A stretch of DNA of 64,000 bases from Mayfieldus sp038329895 (GCA_038329895.1 JBBQNM010000004.1:1-64000), one strand, 5' to 3'. Counted from the stretch's first letter, positions 1 through 8,904 are shown. Notes: generated by a model not told the origin, from the sequence alone. A program made the numbers and translations.

Positions 1-969
1 GTAGCCGGAGGTGGCGCCGCAGATCACCACCTTGCCGAACGGCTTGACCACGAAGACCGAGGTCGGGAAGGTCGCCTGGCCGACGTGCTCGAAGACGATG
101 TCGGGCGCGTCGCCGAGGATCTCCTTGACCCGCTTCGCGAACCCGCGCGCGACCTTGGATCGCTCCTTTTCCTCCTCCGGCGACTCGTTGCCTGTGCGCA
201 TCATGCCCGCGAACTCGGTGCGGTTGATGTAGTCGACGGCGCCGAGTTGCTTGGCCAGCTCACCCTTCTGGTCGGAGGAGACGACGCCGACCGCGTTGGC
301 CCCCGACGCGGCGCAGAGCTGGGTCGCGAACACTCCCAGCCCGCCGGCGGCGCCCCAGATCAAGACGTTCTGCCCGGCCTGGACCTTGCACTGGTCGATC
401 AGCATCCGGTAGGCGGTGAAGTAGGTCAGTCCGTAGGCGGACGACTCGGCCCAGCTGAGGTTCTGGGGGCGGGGCAGAAGCTGTTGGGCCTGGACCTTGG
501 TGAACTGGGCGAACGAGCCCCAGGTGGTCTCGTAGCCCCAGATCATCTGGCTGGGCGCCGCGAGCGGGTCCAGTCCGTGCACCTCGACGTCCTCGTAGGA
601 GGCCTGGTTGCAGTGGACCACGACCTCGTCGCCGGGGTTGTGCTTGGTGACCCCTTCGCCGACCTTCCAGACGATCCCCGAGGCGTCCGAGCCGCCGATG
701 TGGTGGCCGTAATCGGGGTGATCGCCGTAGCCGAAGACAGAGACCGGCTTGCCCAGCGCCGCCCAGACGTTGTTGAAGTTGACGCCGGCGGCCATCACCC
801 GCACGATCACCTCGAACGGCCCTGGCTCGGGCACTTCGATCTCCTCGAGCTGGAAGGCGGTCATCGGCTCGCCCTCGCGGTCTTGCCGGATCACCCAGGC
901 CGCCATCGTCTCCGGCAGCTCGCCGGGTTGCACGCCGAGCTTCGAGACTTCTTCGATGTCAACCGCCAA
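1..969 (-). CDS. ccr: Crotonyl-CoA carboxylase/reductase, 3' end beyond window
   Basis: About 323 residues read on the minus strand; the C-terminus lies outside the window. Ccr reductively carboxylates crotonyl-CoA to ethylmalonyl-CoA with NADPH and CO2, in the ethylmalonyl-CoA pathway or for extender-unit supply. Family hallmarks seen: NFNNVWAALG near residue 50, HIGGSDASGIVWKVG, HCNQASYEDVEVHG, WGYETTWGSFAQFT and the NADPH-binding WGAAGGLGVFATQL. The start is taken as TTG at 969 because GAGGAAG lies four bases upstream and no ATG fits. Ordinary zinc-free MDR oxidoreductases lack the NNVWAALG and WGYET blocks, so confidence is high. Confidence 0.93.
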   Translation of the reverse strand, partial: MAVDIEEVSKLGVQPGELPETMAAWVIRQDREGEPMTAFQLEEIEVPEPGPFEVIVRVMAAGVNFNNVWAALGKPVSVFGYGDHPDYGHHIGGSDASGIVWKVGEGVTKHNPGDEVVVHCNQASYEDVEVHGLDPLAAPSQMIWGYETTWGSFAQFTKVQAQQLLPRPQNLSWAESSAYGLTYFTAYRMLIDQCKVQAGQNVLIWGAAGGLGVFATQLCAASGANAVGVVSSDQKGELAKQLGAVDYINRTEFAGMMRTGNESPEEEKERSKVARGFAKRVKEILGDAPDIVFEHVGQATFPTSVFVVKPFGKVVICGATSGY

Positions 970-1066
970 GGGGCTTCCTCCGGGCTCGATAGGGCGGTGC
1001 AATCCTAGATCAAGCGCTCTGGAGTCAGGTTCGTGTCCGGCGCCACGACTACTTTTGTCAGTTCCC

Positions 1067-2407
1067 ATGGAAGCTTCAAAGAAGCCACAACTACCGCTGG
1101 ATTCGACCGGCGAGGGCACGGTGCGCGTGCTCGAGGACCGCATCGTGGTCGAGGACCTGACGATCGCCGATCGTGACACCGCACGGGTGGTCCGAGAGCG
1201 CGCCGAGGCTGGCGAGGAGCCGGCGCGAACGGTCAGGCGGACGATCGAGATCGGCTCGCGGGTGCTCGACCGCGAGGACACCGCCGCCGAGGTCGATTTC
1301 GTGCGGCGCGAGTTCGAACGCATGGCCGCCGAACACCGCGACCAGGTCGACGCTCGCAACCAGCAGACAGTGGAACGCGTCGAGGCGGAGGTTCGCCGGG
1401 CATTCGGCGCCGAGGAGTCGGGCGGACTGCTCGGTGCGGCGCTGGAGAGCCACTCGAGCGGCCTCACCGACCAGCTCGCCGAGCTGTTTGAGGACGGCCG
1501 AGACAGCGCAGTACAGGCGCGGATCAAGGAGATGCTGGAGAAGCGCGACGATGCCTTCCTGCGGACCCTGTCGGCCGATGACGAGGCCAACCCCCTGCAT
1601 CCGGTGCTCGCCGCAGTGCGCAACTGGGCCAAGGAGCGGCGCGACGACCAGAACGCCCGCGACGAGAAGCTCGAGAAGAAGCTGGATCAGCTGCTCCAAG
1701 AGGCTGCCGCCCTCGGTGGCATGCAGCGCGGCAGCGAAGAGCTCGCCGCGGCGGTCGAGGCGGGGACCCAGAAGGGATTCGACTTCGAGGACGTCGTCCA
1801 CGAGGAGATCGAGCGGATCGCCTCGGCGCGAGGCGACGCCGCCCACCACGTGGGTTCGGTCACTAACGAGGCTGGGAGCAAGAAAGGCGACACTCTTGTC
1901 GAGATCGGCGGCGGGAACGGCCCGGCGCGCGCCCGTGTCGTCTTCGAGGCGAAGGACAGGAAGCTGAGCCGCAACGACGCCTGGAAGGAGCTGGACGCGG
2001 AGCTAAACGGCCGCGACGCCGCCTTTGCGGTTCTCCTGGTGTCGGGCGAGTCAAAGCTCCCGGCCAAGACCGAGGAGCTGCACGAGTACCAGGGCAACAA
2101 GATGGTCGTGGTGTTCGACAAGGAGTCGCTCGACCCGCGTGCGCTCGAGCTCGTCTACCGCTACGCGTGCGCCCGCGCCCTGATGGCCGCGGAGCTGGAT
2201 CTCGACGTCGACGCCGCCGGGGTGGACGCTCTGGTGGAGCGGGCCGCCGCAGCGCTGAAGCGAGGCAAGGGAGTGCGCGACAGCCTTACCCGGGCCCAAC
2301 AGGGCATTGATGGTGCGCGGGAGGGCTTCGACGCGATCGCCGCGGACGTGGAGAGCTGCCTGGACCAGGTCCAGGAATTGATTGCGCCCGCGGTCGACGC
2401 CGACTAG
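1067..2407 (+). CDS. Coiled-coil protein with PD-(D/E)XK-like C-terminal domain
   Basis: 446 residues from ATG 1067 (MEASKKPQ); the open frame continues upstream but overlaps the ccr promoter region, so the later ATG is preferred. Residues about 1-270 are charged and helical with coiled-coil character (EKRDDAFL, DEKLEKKLDQLLQEA). The C-terminal third reads GDTLVEIGG...RVVFEAKDRKLS followed by AAFAVLLVSG. That spacing of D/E, E-x-K and hydrophobic strands fits a PD-(D/E)XK nuclease-like fold. Predicted cytoplasmic, divergent from ccr. I do not recognise a named family; a role in DNA handling is inference from the motif only. Confidence 0.7.
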   Translation: MEASKKPQLPLDSTGEGTVRVLEDRIVVEDLTIADRDTARVVRERAEAGEEPARTVRRTIEIGSRVLDREDTAAEVDFVRREFERMAAEHRDQVDARNQQTVERVEAEVRRAFGAEESGGLLGAALESHSSGLTDQLAELFEDGRDSAVQARIKEMLEKRDDAFLRTLSADDEANPLHPVLAAVRNWAKERRDDQNARDEKLEKKLDQLLQEAAALGGMQRGSEELAAAVEAGTQKGFDFEDVVHEEIERIASARGDAAHHVGSVTNEAGSKKGDTLVEIGGGNGPARARVVFEAKDRKLSRNDAWKELDAELNGRDAAFAVLLVSGESKLPAKTEELHEYQGNKMVVVFDKESLDPRALELVYRYACARALMAAELDLDVDAAGVDALVERAAAALKRGKGVRDSLTRAQQGIDGAREGFDAIAADVESCLDQVQELIAPAVDAD

Positions 2408-2410
2408 GCC

Positions 2411-2902
2411 CTAGGGAAGAAGCAACTCGTTCTGCGAGGAAACGCGGACCGGCCCGACATAAAACGGCGCCGGCTTTGCCCCTGGTAGGTCGGCCGCCTC
2501 GAGCGTGTAGTGGCCGGTCCCGAGCGCGACCTTGTAGACGTTGTTGCCCTTGGGGACGATCGGGCCGGAGCGTTTCTCTGACCCGCCCGGGCCGTGGATC
2601 TCAAGTGTGGTCTGGGTCGCAGTGGTGTTGGAGGTCGTGAAGTTGACGACCTGGTCCTTGGTGTCTGCGCTCGGCTCTTTGACGCCGTTCTGGCTCAGCG
2701 GGGCGCCGTTCGCGCGCTTTACCCCGACCGCGGCCGGCTGGGCCGAGACGGAGCTGCTGGTGATGTTCACCGTCACCTCCGCCGCGAGCGGGGGCCGGGG
2801 ATCATTGGGGTGGCTCGTGGGTCCACACCCAACGCCGAGTAACCCCAGCGCGAACGTGCCGATTGCGGCCAGGATCGCCTGTTTGCCTCTCCCGCGACCC
2901 AT
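2411..2902 (-). CDS. Putative lipoprotein
   Basis: 163 residues starting at MGRGRGKQ (ATG 2902); upstream in-frame codons belong to a GC-rich hairpin region and are not used. A hydrophobic signal segment ends in the lipobox LLGVGC, then a Thr/Ser/Pro-rich linker (TSHPNDPRPP) and a small beta-rich domain with NFTTSNTTATQTTLEIHG and NNVYKVALGTGHYTLEA. This predicts an exported, lipid-anchored protein on the outer face of the membrane. It ends four bases from the end of the convergent gene on the left. Function is unknown. Confidence 0.7.
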   Translation of the reverse strand: MGRGRGKQAILAAIGTFALGLLGVGCGPTSHPNDPRPPLAAEVTVNITSSSVSAQPAAVGVKRANGAPLSQNGVKEPSADTKDQVVNFTTSNTTATQTTLEIHGPGGSEKRSGPIVPKGNNVYKVALGTGHYTLEAADLPGAKPAPFYVGPVRVSSQNELLLP

Positions 2903-2990
2903 CTCGGCCCAGAATCTAGCCGACTCGACCCGGCACGCGCCCCGGTCAACGGGTTTTTGCCGCGGCGCTGCGCCGCGGCACAGCACTTGT

Positions 2991-3068
2991 GGCTGCTCCG
3001 CAGCCTGACATGCATGTGCCGGTGCCTGGGCACCGGCCAGGCACGACTGTCAGGCGCCGGAAGGCGCC
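2991..3068. repeat. Double-hairpin repeat, copy A (back-to-back pair)
   Basis: On the plus strand hairpin GGCTGC-TCC-GCAGCC is followed by TGACATGCATGTGCC and a second hairpin GCCGGTGC-CTGG-GCACCGGC. On the minus strand another first hairpin (3053-3068, GGCGCC-TTCC-GGCGCC) is followed by TGACA and shares the central hairpin. The stems differ from copies at 8905 and 13167, but the TGACATG linker and the fold are kept. It lies in the 3' gap downstream of the acyltransferase gene. Confidence 0.7.
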
Positions 3069-3081
3069 GCAAATTCTGTCT

Positions 3082-4143
3082 TCAGCCGAACCAAACCGAG
3101 TTCCGCGCCCTCAGCATCTCCTCCAGCTGGACCTGGATCCGGGCCCGGATCTCCTCCGCGATCGCCTGAATCGCGCCCGAGTCCTCGGCGATCTCCGGCC
3201 CGTACTCGGACATGTCGACCGGCTCGAGGAAGCGGATCTTGAACTTCGCCGGCAGGTACATCAGCCCCGCCGCGAGGCCGAATTGCGGGAACGCGTGGTT
3301 GAGGGGGAAGTAGATCAGGCCGCTGATCCGTTGCAGCGGGCGCAGGTGGGCGAAGATCGGCATTGCCTCCTCGGCCCCAACGACGGCGATCGGGACGATT
3401 GGGACGCGGGCGCGGATCGCGGTGCGCACGAAGCCCCCGCGGCCGAAGCGGCGCAACCGGTAGCGCTGCCAGAGCACCTTGCGGCTGCCCTTCTGGCCCT
3501 CCGGGAAGGCGATCGCCAGCCGACCCTCGTCGTGGAGCAGCCGCTGGGCGTTGTCACGGTGGGCGCTGACCATTCCGAGCTTGTTGGCGAGCATCCCGAC
3601 GCCGGGAAAGCCCTTGAACCAGTTCTCGCCCAGCATGTAGAGCGGGCGGGGATTGGGGTGCTCGTTGCGGATCGCCTCCATCACCATCGGCCCGTCCGGC
3701 GGAAGCGCGCCCGAGTGGTTGGCGACCAGCAGCGCCCCGCCCTGCGAGGGGACGTTCTCGATGCCCTCGGTCTCGACTCGAAACCAGTAGCGGTAGTAGA
3801 AGTTCAGCAGCGGCTCGACCAGCGACACGAAGCTCTCGGAGCGGCCCCAGTCGTCAAGCGAGCGCTCCTCGTCGGTGGCGGGGAGCAGCGCCCGCAGGTC
3901 GCGCAGGTTGGCGCGCTCTGGCACGACCTCGGGCGTGACCTCGGGCCGAGCGTAGTCGTCGGCGCGTGGGTCAAAGCTCGCCGCCACGGACGCCTCTTCG
4001 GCTCCCGCCCTCGCTTCTACCGGCCCGCCCATCGGGGGCTCGGTGACCACCGGGCCGCCGACCAGCGGACTGTCGGGTCCGAGGCGGCGCCGGCCACCCA
4101 ACCAGCGGCGGTGGGTGCTGGGGCGCCTGGCCCCGTCGCTCAC
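3082..4143 (-). CDS. PlsC-like 1-acylglycerol-phosphate acyltransferase family protein
   Basis: 353 residues from a GTG at 4143 that overlaps the stop of the upstream gene (GTGA), implying translational coupling. An ATG at 4032 would give a shorter form that starts after a low-complexity Arg-rich leader. The acyltransferase motif NHSGALPPDG (variant of NHxxxxD) lies near residue 165, followed by AFPEGQKGSRK (the FPEG motif) and VPIVPIAVVGAEE. These match the PlsC/LPLAT fold that transfers acyl chains to lysophospholipid-type acceptors at the membrane. The family also includes diacylglycerol and glycolipid acyltransferases, so the acceptor is not assigned. Confidence 0.85.
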   Translation of the reverse strand: MSDGARRPSTHRRWLGGRRRLGPDSPLVGGPVVTEPPMGGPVEARAGAEEASVAASFDPRADDYARPEVTPEVVPERANLRDLRALLPATDEERSLDDWGRSESFVSLVEPLLNFYYRYWFRVETEGIENVPSQGGALLVANHSGALPPDGPMVMEAIRNEHPNPRPLYMLGENWFKGFPGVGMLANKLGMVSAHRDNAQRLLHDEGRLAIAFPEGQKGSRKVLWQRYRLRRFGRGGFVRTAIRARVPIVPIAVVGAEEAMPIFAHLRPLQRISGLIYFPLNHAFPQFGLAAGLMYLPAKFKIRFLEPVDMSEYGPEIAEDSGAIQAIAEEIRARIQVQLEEMLRARNSVWFG

Positions 4144-5105
4144 CGGTCGGCTCCGAATGGCAGCTCGACGACCTCTGCCGTTGCGGTTCCGTCGCCGACT
4201 CGAACGGTGTTGCCCGGCTCCGCTTCGCGGCGCACGACCGCAAGGGCGATCGGCCCGAGGGCGGGGGAGACGCAGGCGGTGCCGATCGAGCCCACGTCGC
4301 GGTCCTCGAGCTGCAGCGCGGCGCCTGGCTCCGCCGGCGCGCCGAGCCGTAGGCCGCGAAGCCGGCGGTTGGGCTTGCCTCGGTAATGCAGCCTGGCGAC
4401 CGGCTCCTGGCCGATGTAGCAGCCCTTCTCGAAATCGACTGCCCGCTCGACGATCCCGGCCTCGGCCGGCATCGTCGACTCGCCCATCTCGGCGCCCAAG
4501 CGGGGGCGCCCAGACTCCACTCGGGCGATCTCCGCGGCAGCCTCGGTGATCTCGACGGCGCCAGCGGCGCTCAGCAGCTTGCGGAGCGAGGCCTGCTGGT
4601 CGACCCTGGTGATCAGGTCGAGGCCGAGATCGGTGGCCACCCCAAGCACCTCGACCCCGTCCCACTCACGGAAGCGCTGCGCATGCTCCGGCCCCAGCCC
4701 CTCGAAGCCGGCAATCCCGGCGGCCCGCGGACCGAGCAGCGCGGTGATCGCCCAGCGATCGGAGACGTCCTCGATCTCGACCTCGCGCCCGACGGAATAG
4801 GTCTGGAGGTGACGGAGCACCGTGGGGACGGCTTGTGGCTCGAGGTCGAGCCAGATCTCCCCGCTGCTCAGCCGCAGGACCCGCATGTCCGCCTGGATGT
4901 GCCCCTTGCGGTCCAGCAGTGCCGCGTAGCAGCCCCCGTCGGCGCCGAGCGCCTCGACGTCGTTGGTGAGCTGCCCCTGCAGATACTCGGCCGCTTCGGG
5001 GCCGCGCACGATCAGCTTGCCCCGTTCTGAGCGGTCCAGAAGGCCGGCCTCCTCGCGCAGCACCCGGTACTGCGCGTCCAGCTCGGGCATCGCCTTGGTT
5101 GCCAT
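4140..5105 (-). CDS. ygfZ: YgfZ/GcvT-fold folate-binding protein
   Basis: 321 residues, the usual size for YgfZ. The protein binds tetrahydrofolate and supports assembly or repair of some iron-sulfur enzymes. The signature KGCYIGQEPVARLHYRG (the K-G-C-Y-x-G-Q-E motif) is present near residue 230, and the N-terminal GcvT-like fold has RGPEAAEYLQGQLTNDV. It lacks the full length of a glycine-cleavage T protein, so GcvT is unlikely. The start ATG lies 16 bases from the metal box at 5121-5136, so it may respond to the same regulator. Its stop overlaps the acyltransferase start. Confidence 0.88.
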   Translation of the reverse strand: MATKAMPELDAQYRVLREEAGLLDRSERGKLIVRGPEAAEYLQGQLTNDVEALGADGGCYAALLDRKGHIQADMRVLRLSSGEIWLDLEPQAVPTVLRHLQTYSVGREVEIEDVSDRWAITALLGPRAAGIAGFEGLGPEHAQRFREWDGVEVLGVATDLGLDLITRVDQQASLRKLLSAAGAVEITEAAAEIARVESGRPRLGAEMGESTMPAEAGIVERAVDFEKGCYIGQEPVARLHYRGKPNRRLRGLRLGAPAEPGAALQLEDRDVGSIGTACVSPALGPIALAVVRREAEPGNTVRVGDGTATAEVVELPFGADR

Positions 5106-5120
5106 CTCCCATATCCTATC

Positions 5121-5136
5121 TTTAGGCTAACCTAAA
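5121..5136. promoter_or_regulatory. DtxR/MntR-type metal box
   Basis: TTTAGGCTAACCTAAA is a near-perfect palindrome with TTTAGG/CCTAAA arms, closely resembling DtxR/IdeR/MntR operators. It sits between the divergent ygfZ and mntR starts. The gene it precedes encodes a DtxR-family protein followed by an NRAMP transporter, which fits metal-dependent autoregulation. Confidence 0.75.
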
Positions 5137-5164
5137 TTTGAATTTCGTCCGACAGAACCGAACG

Positions 5165-5875
5165 ATGGCCCCGAGCACTCACGCCCGCCACGAGAAGCCC
5201 GCCGCCGCATCGGAAGCGATCGAGGACTACGCAAAGGCAATCTACGCGCTCTCGCGGCGCTCCGGGCGGCCGGTGGGCACCAGCGAGCTTGCGGCCCGCC
5301 TCGGCGTCGCCCCGGCAACCGCGACGGCGATGCTGAAGCGACTCGACGGCATGGGATTGGTCCATCACCAGCCCTACCACGGTGGCAGCCTCACCCCGGC
5401 CGGCGAGCGAGTGGCGCTGGAGGTGATCCGCCACCACCGCCTGCTCGAGTCCTACCTCAGCGAGGCGCTGGGCATGCCCTGGGACCGCGTGCACGAGGAG
5501 GCCGAGGTGCTGGAGCACTACATCTCCGAGGAGCTCGAGGGGCTGATCGCGGCGAAGCTGGGGGAGCCCAGCCACGACCCGCATGGCGACCCGATTCCGG
5601 GGCCGGACCTGGAGTTTCCCGACGAGGCGGGCAGCCGCCCATTGGAGGCCCTGGAGGACGGCGAGACGGCGACCTTCACCCGCGTCTCGGACAGCGACTC
5701 GCAGATGCTCCGCTATCTGGCCGAGCGCGGGATAAGGCCCGGAGCCCGCGTGGTGGTGAAGGGGCGCCAGCCGTTCGGCGGACCGGTCTTCGTCGAGGTC
5801 GACGGCGCCGAGCACGCACTCGGCGGCGAGCTGGTTCGGCGGATGCGCGTTTCGGTTGCCGAGCAGGCCCGATGA
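5165..5875 (+). CDS. mntR: DtxR/MntR-family metal-dependent repressor
   Basis: 236 residues from ATG 5165 (MAPSTHAR). The N-terminal winged helix reads EDYAKAIYALSRR...GTSELAARLGVAPATATAMLKRLDGMGLV. The dimerisation/metal domain follows with HHRLLESYLSEALGM and EAEVLEHYISEEL, in which the His/Glu/Cys-type metal ligands are expected. The last 75 residues form an SH3-like FeoA domain (MLRYLAERGIRPGARVVVKG). The next gene is an NRAMP transporter overlapping by ATGA, so manganese is the likelier co-repressor. IdeR-type iron control remains possible because the two subfamilies look alike. The upstream palindrome at 5121 is its probable operator. Confidence 0.88.
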   Translation: MAPSTHARHEKPAAASEAIEDYAKAIYALSRRSGRPVGTSELAARLGVAPATATAMLKRLDGMGLVHHQPYHGGSLTPAGERVALEVIRHHRLLESYLSEALGMPWDRVHEEAEVLEHYISEELEGLIAAKLGEPSHDPHGDPIPGPDLEFPDEAGSRPLEALEDGETATFTRVSDSDSQMLRYLAERGIRPGARVVVKGRQPFGGPVFVEVDGAEHALGGELVRRMRVSVAEQAR

Positions 5876-7188
5876 AGCCGCCTCCGCCGCCCCCCGGCGA
5901 AGCCACCGTCGAGGACGTCCTTCCCGGCGAGGCCGCGGTCGCAGCGGCCGCGCGCCGCTCGCTTGAGGGGCGGGCCCAGGGTTTGAACAGGGTGTGGCCG
6001 TTCCTCGGCCCCGCCTTCGTCGCCGCGGTCGCCTATATCGACCCGGGCAACTTCGCGACCAATATCGCCGGGGGAGCGAAGTTCGGCTACCTGCTGCTCT
6101 GGGTGGTTCTGGCAGCGAACCTGATCGCGATGGTGGTGCAGACCCAGTCGGCGAAGCTCGGGATCGCCACCGGCAAGAACCTCGCCGAGGCCTGTCGCGA
6201 GGCGTTCCCGCGCCCGGCCTCGATCGGGCTCTGGATCCAGGCCGAGATCGTCGCCATGGCGACCGACATCGCGGAGGTCGTCGGTGCGGCGCTCGGCTTG
6301 TACCTCCTGTTCGGAATCCCGCTCTTCCTCGCCGGACTGATCGCGGGGGCGGGGGCCTTCGCGATCCTCGGCCTCCAGCAGATGGGCTACCGGCGGCTGG
6401 AGGCGGGGGTCTCGGTACTGGTCGGCGTCGTCGTGCTCTCGTTCATCGCCGAGCTGTTCTACGCCAAGCCCGACGCGGGGGAAGTAGCTCGACACTTAGT
6501 GATCCCGGGCTTTGGCGGCACCGAGAGCATTCTGCTGGCGACGGGGATCATCGGGGCGACGGTGATGCCGCACGTGATCTACCTTCACTCGGCGCTGACC
6601 CAGAAGCGGATCGTCGGCCGCGATGACGAGGAGCGGCGGCGCATCCTTCGCTTCGAGAAGGTCGACGTGGTGATCGCGATGTCGATCGCCGGGGTCGTCA
6701 ACCTCTCGATGATGATGGTGGCCGCGGCGCTCTTCCACAGCAGCGGGCTTGCCAACATCGACACGATCCAGGGCGCCTTCGACGGCTTCAAGCATCTTGT
6801 CTCGCCGAACGCGGCGACGATCTTCGGCGTCGCGCTGCTCGCCTCCGGCTTTGCGTCGTCGTCGGTGGGAACGATGGCCGGGCAGGTGGTCATGCAGGGC
6901 TTCATCCAGCGCCGCATCCCGATCTTCGTGCGCCGGGCGGTGACCCTGGCGCCGGCCCTTGTCGTGCTTGGAATCGGTCTCAATCCGACCGACGCGCTGG
7001 TCGGGAGCCAGGTGGTGCTCTCCTTCGGCATTCCCTTCGCGCTGGTGCCGCTGCTGCTGATCGCCGGGCGGCGCGACGTGATGGGCTCGCTGGTCAACCC
7101 GAGGTGGGTCTCGGCGGTCGCCGGCACGCTGGCGGCGCTGATCATCGCGCTGAACCTGTTCCTGCTCCAGCAGGTCTTCTTCGCCTAG
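5872..7188 (+). CDS. mntH: NRAMP-family divalent metal transporter
   Basis: 438 residues with about 11 hydrophobic segments; an integral membrane symporter importing Mn2+ or Fe2+ with protons. The metal-binding motif of the first helix is intact (AYIDPGNFATNIAGG, i.e. DPGN), and the sixth-helix motif is MPHVIYLHSALTQKR. The start overlaps the stop of mntR (ATGA), so the two are translated from one message and the transporter should be derepressed at low metal. Length and motifs are standard for MntH. Confidence 0.93.
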   Translation: MKPPPPPPGEATVEDVLPGEAAVAAAARRSLEGRAQGLNRVWPFLGPAFVAAVAYIDPGNFATNIAGGAKFGYLLLWVVLAANLIAMVVQTQSAKLGIATGKNLAEACREAFPRPASIGLWIQAEIVAMATDIAEVVGAALGLYLLFGIPLFLAGLIAGAGAFAILGLQQMGYRRLEAGVSVLVGVVVLSFIAELFYAKPDAGEVARHLVIPGFGGTESILLATGIIGATVMPHVIYLHSALTQKRIVGRDDEERRRILRFEKVDVVIAMSIAGVVNLSMMMVAAALFHSSGLANIDTIQGAFDGFKHLVSPNAATIFGVALLASGFASSSVGTMAGQVVMQGFIQRRIPIFVRRAVTLAPALVVLGIGLNPTDALVGSQVVLSFGIPFALVPLLLIAGRRDVMGSLVNPRWVSAVAGTLAALIIALNLFLLQQVFFA

Positions 7189-7206
7189 AGGGCTACGCTT
7201 CGACCG

Positions 7207-7569
7207 ATGGCCCTCGCTGACGACTTCCAGGAGCTGCTCGATTCGCTGCCGGCCGATTGGACCGACCTCGAGCTGGACCTGCGGATCGACGACGAGAATC
7301 GCTACGTGGACGCGGCCGTGATCCTCAGCACCGTCAACGCGCAGCCCTATTCGAAGGCCGACTGGCACTGGCGCCTGCTCGTCGCCCACAGCTTCGGGCA
7401 CGCGGCGGCGGCGGAGACCGTCAATGGCGTGCTGGTAAAGCTCGACGGGGGAGGAATCGGGGGCGAGATGGCGCTGCGCGAGGTGCGCGAGGGCCGAGCG
7501 GAGGTGGTGCAGATGTGGGGGCGGCCGGAGAGCGTCCGCGAGGAGTTCCGTCAGCGCCGCAGTCTCTAG
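7207..7569 (+). CDS. Hypothetical protein, 120 residues
   Basis: An acidic, soluble protein with no signal peptide, starting 18 bases after mntH. Residues such as WTDLELDLRIDDENRY and YSKADWHWRLLVAHSFGH suggest a compact alpha/beta domain; the aromatic-rich DWHWRLLVAHSFGHA block is the most distinctive part. It is close enough to mntH to share the transcript, and is followed after two bases by another small gene. I do not recognise the family. Confidence 0.75.
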   Translation: MALADDFQELLDSLPADWTDLELDLRIDDENRYVDAAVILSTVNAQPYSKADWHWRLLVAHSFGHAAAAETVNGVLVKLDGGGIGGEMALREVREGRAEVVQMWGRPESVREEFRQRRSL

Positions 7570-7571
7570 GC

Positions 7572-7895
7572 GTGGCCCATATCGTCGTGATCGCGCCCGA
7601 GCTTTTGCTTGGCACCCGCGTCGAGGAGACGCTGACCGCGGCTGGGCACGAGGTCGCGCTTGCGCCGACGATCCCGGAGGCATCGCTGGACGGGGCCGAG
7701 TTGCTGATCGCCGACCTCGAGCACAGTGAACCGGACGCCCTGGTGGGGCTCGGCCTCCCGGTGCTCGGCTTCTACCCTCACACCGACGCCGAGCTGCGCC
7801 AGAGGGCGGAGGCGGCGGGCGTCGACCTGGTGGTGCCGCGCTCGCGACTGGTTCGCGAAATGCCCCAGCTGGTCGAGCGCCTACTCGGCGACTAG
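7572..7895 (+). CDS. Small receiver-like (Rossmann-type) protein
   Basis: 107 residues from GTG 7572, two bases after the preceding stop. The layout of alternating strands and helices (AHIVVIAPELLLGTRVEETLTAAGHEVALA..., ELLIADLEHSEPDAL, VLGFYPHTDAELRQRAEAAGVDLVVPRSRL) resembles a response-regulator receiver domain. The canonical acidic pocket and phospho-acceptor Asp are not convincingly placed. It stands alone with no output domain or kinase nearby, so it may be a degenerate receiver or a cobalamin-domain-like fold. Function unknown. Confidence 0.7.
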   Translation: MAHIVVIAPELLLGTRVEETLTAAGHEVALAPTIPEASLDGAELLIADLEHSEPDALVGLGLPVLGFYPHTDAELRQRAEAAGVDLVVPRSRLVREMPQLVERLLGD

Positions 7896-7902
7896 TCGCG
7901 CG

Positions 7903-8883
7903 TCATCCGAGCGGGAACGCTTGCGCCTCGACCTCCTTCGCCCGGGCGATCGTCGCTGGGCCGGCGAGGATCCCGTGCTCGGCGTCCCAACGCGCCCACC
8001 CGACCAGAGCGGCCGTTCGCAGCTGCCCTGGTGGCGAGAGAGCGGACAGGAGCACGTGCAGCTCGGCCTGCTGCTCGGCGCGGTCGAGACCGGGGTTCGC
8101 GGCAAGCAGGTTGTCGAGTCCAGCGGCGGGATCCCGCAGCGTGGCCTGGTAGCCCCGCCTCGTGGCGCCGACAACCCCGCGCACCAGCTCCGGATCGTGC
8201 TGAAGCGTGGACGGCGACGTGCACAGCACCAGCTCGGGGTAGCCCGGAGCCCCATAGCGGTCCACCTTGAATACCCGCACCGGGACACCCTGTCGTCGCA
8301 GCGCAACGGCCTCGGCGTTCCAAAAGCCGGTCGCCGCGTCGACCTTGCCCGCGGCGAGGTCGACGACCGCGTTGAAGCCGATCGTCACCCGATCGACCTT
8401 CGCCGGGTCGCCACCGTCGGCCGCCACCTCTGAGTCCACCACGGCGTCGTCGGAGGGCAGTCCGGTGACGCCAACGCGCCGGCCCTCCAGGTCGCGGGGT
8501 CGACGAACCGGCCCGTCCGCGCGGGCGATCACCGAGGCCAGCGGCCGCTGCACGATCGGTGCAATGCCGACCAGGTTCAACCCACGCTCGCGGGCGATGC
8601 CGAGGTCGTGGATGTCGAGGATCGCGAAGTCGGCCCTGCCGGCCTCGAGCAGCTTCGGGGCGTCGGTCGAGGCCGACGGAGCACGCACTTCGAGGTTGAC
8701 GCCGGCGTCGCGGTAGTAGCCGCGCCGCAGCGCGACGTAGATCCCGCTGTGCACGGCGTTGGGCGTGAAGTCCAGCACGAGGGTCGCCCTCTGAGGAGCG
8801 CCCGGTTCAGCGCCGTCCCCTCCACAGCCCACGACGGCGAGCCCGAGCAGGACGGCCGCCAGCGACGCGACGACCATTCTCAT
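7903..8883 (-). CDS. NMT1/THI5-like ABC transporter substrate-binding lipoprotein
   Basis: 326 residues from ATG 8883 (MRMVVAS). A signal segment ends at the lipobox LAVVGC, then a periplasmic-binding fold with LVLDFTPNAVHSGIYVALRRGYYRDAG near the N-terminus, the hallmark of NMT1/THI5-like proteins (ThiY, SsuA, TauA relatives). Other parts fit the family: EAGRADFAILDIHDL and VGVTGLPSDDAVVDSEV. Likely ligands are pyrimidine precursors of thiamine or small sulfonates/nitriles. No permease or ATPase gene adjoins it, so the partner transporter must be encoded elsewhere. Confidence 0.85.
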   Translation of the reverse strand: MRMVVASLAAVLLGLAVVGCGGDGAEPGAPQRATLVLDFTPNAVHSGIYVALRRGYYRDAGVNLEVRAPSASTDAPKLLEAGRADFAILDIHDLGIARERGLNLVGIAPIVQRPLASVIARADGPVRRPRDLEGRRVGVTGLPSDDAVVDSEVAADGGDPAKVDRVTIGFNAVVDLAAGKVDAATGFWNAEAVALRRQGVPVRVFKVDRYGAPGYPELVLCTSPSTLQHDPELVRGVVGATRRGYQATLRDPAAGLDNLLAANPGLDRAEQQAELHVLLSALSPPGQLRTAALVGWARWDAEHGILAGPATIARAKEVEAQAFPLG

Positions 8884-8904
8884 GCGCGCGCCAGCATATT
8901 CTGC

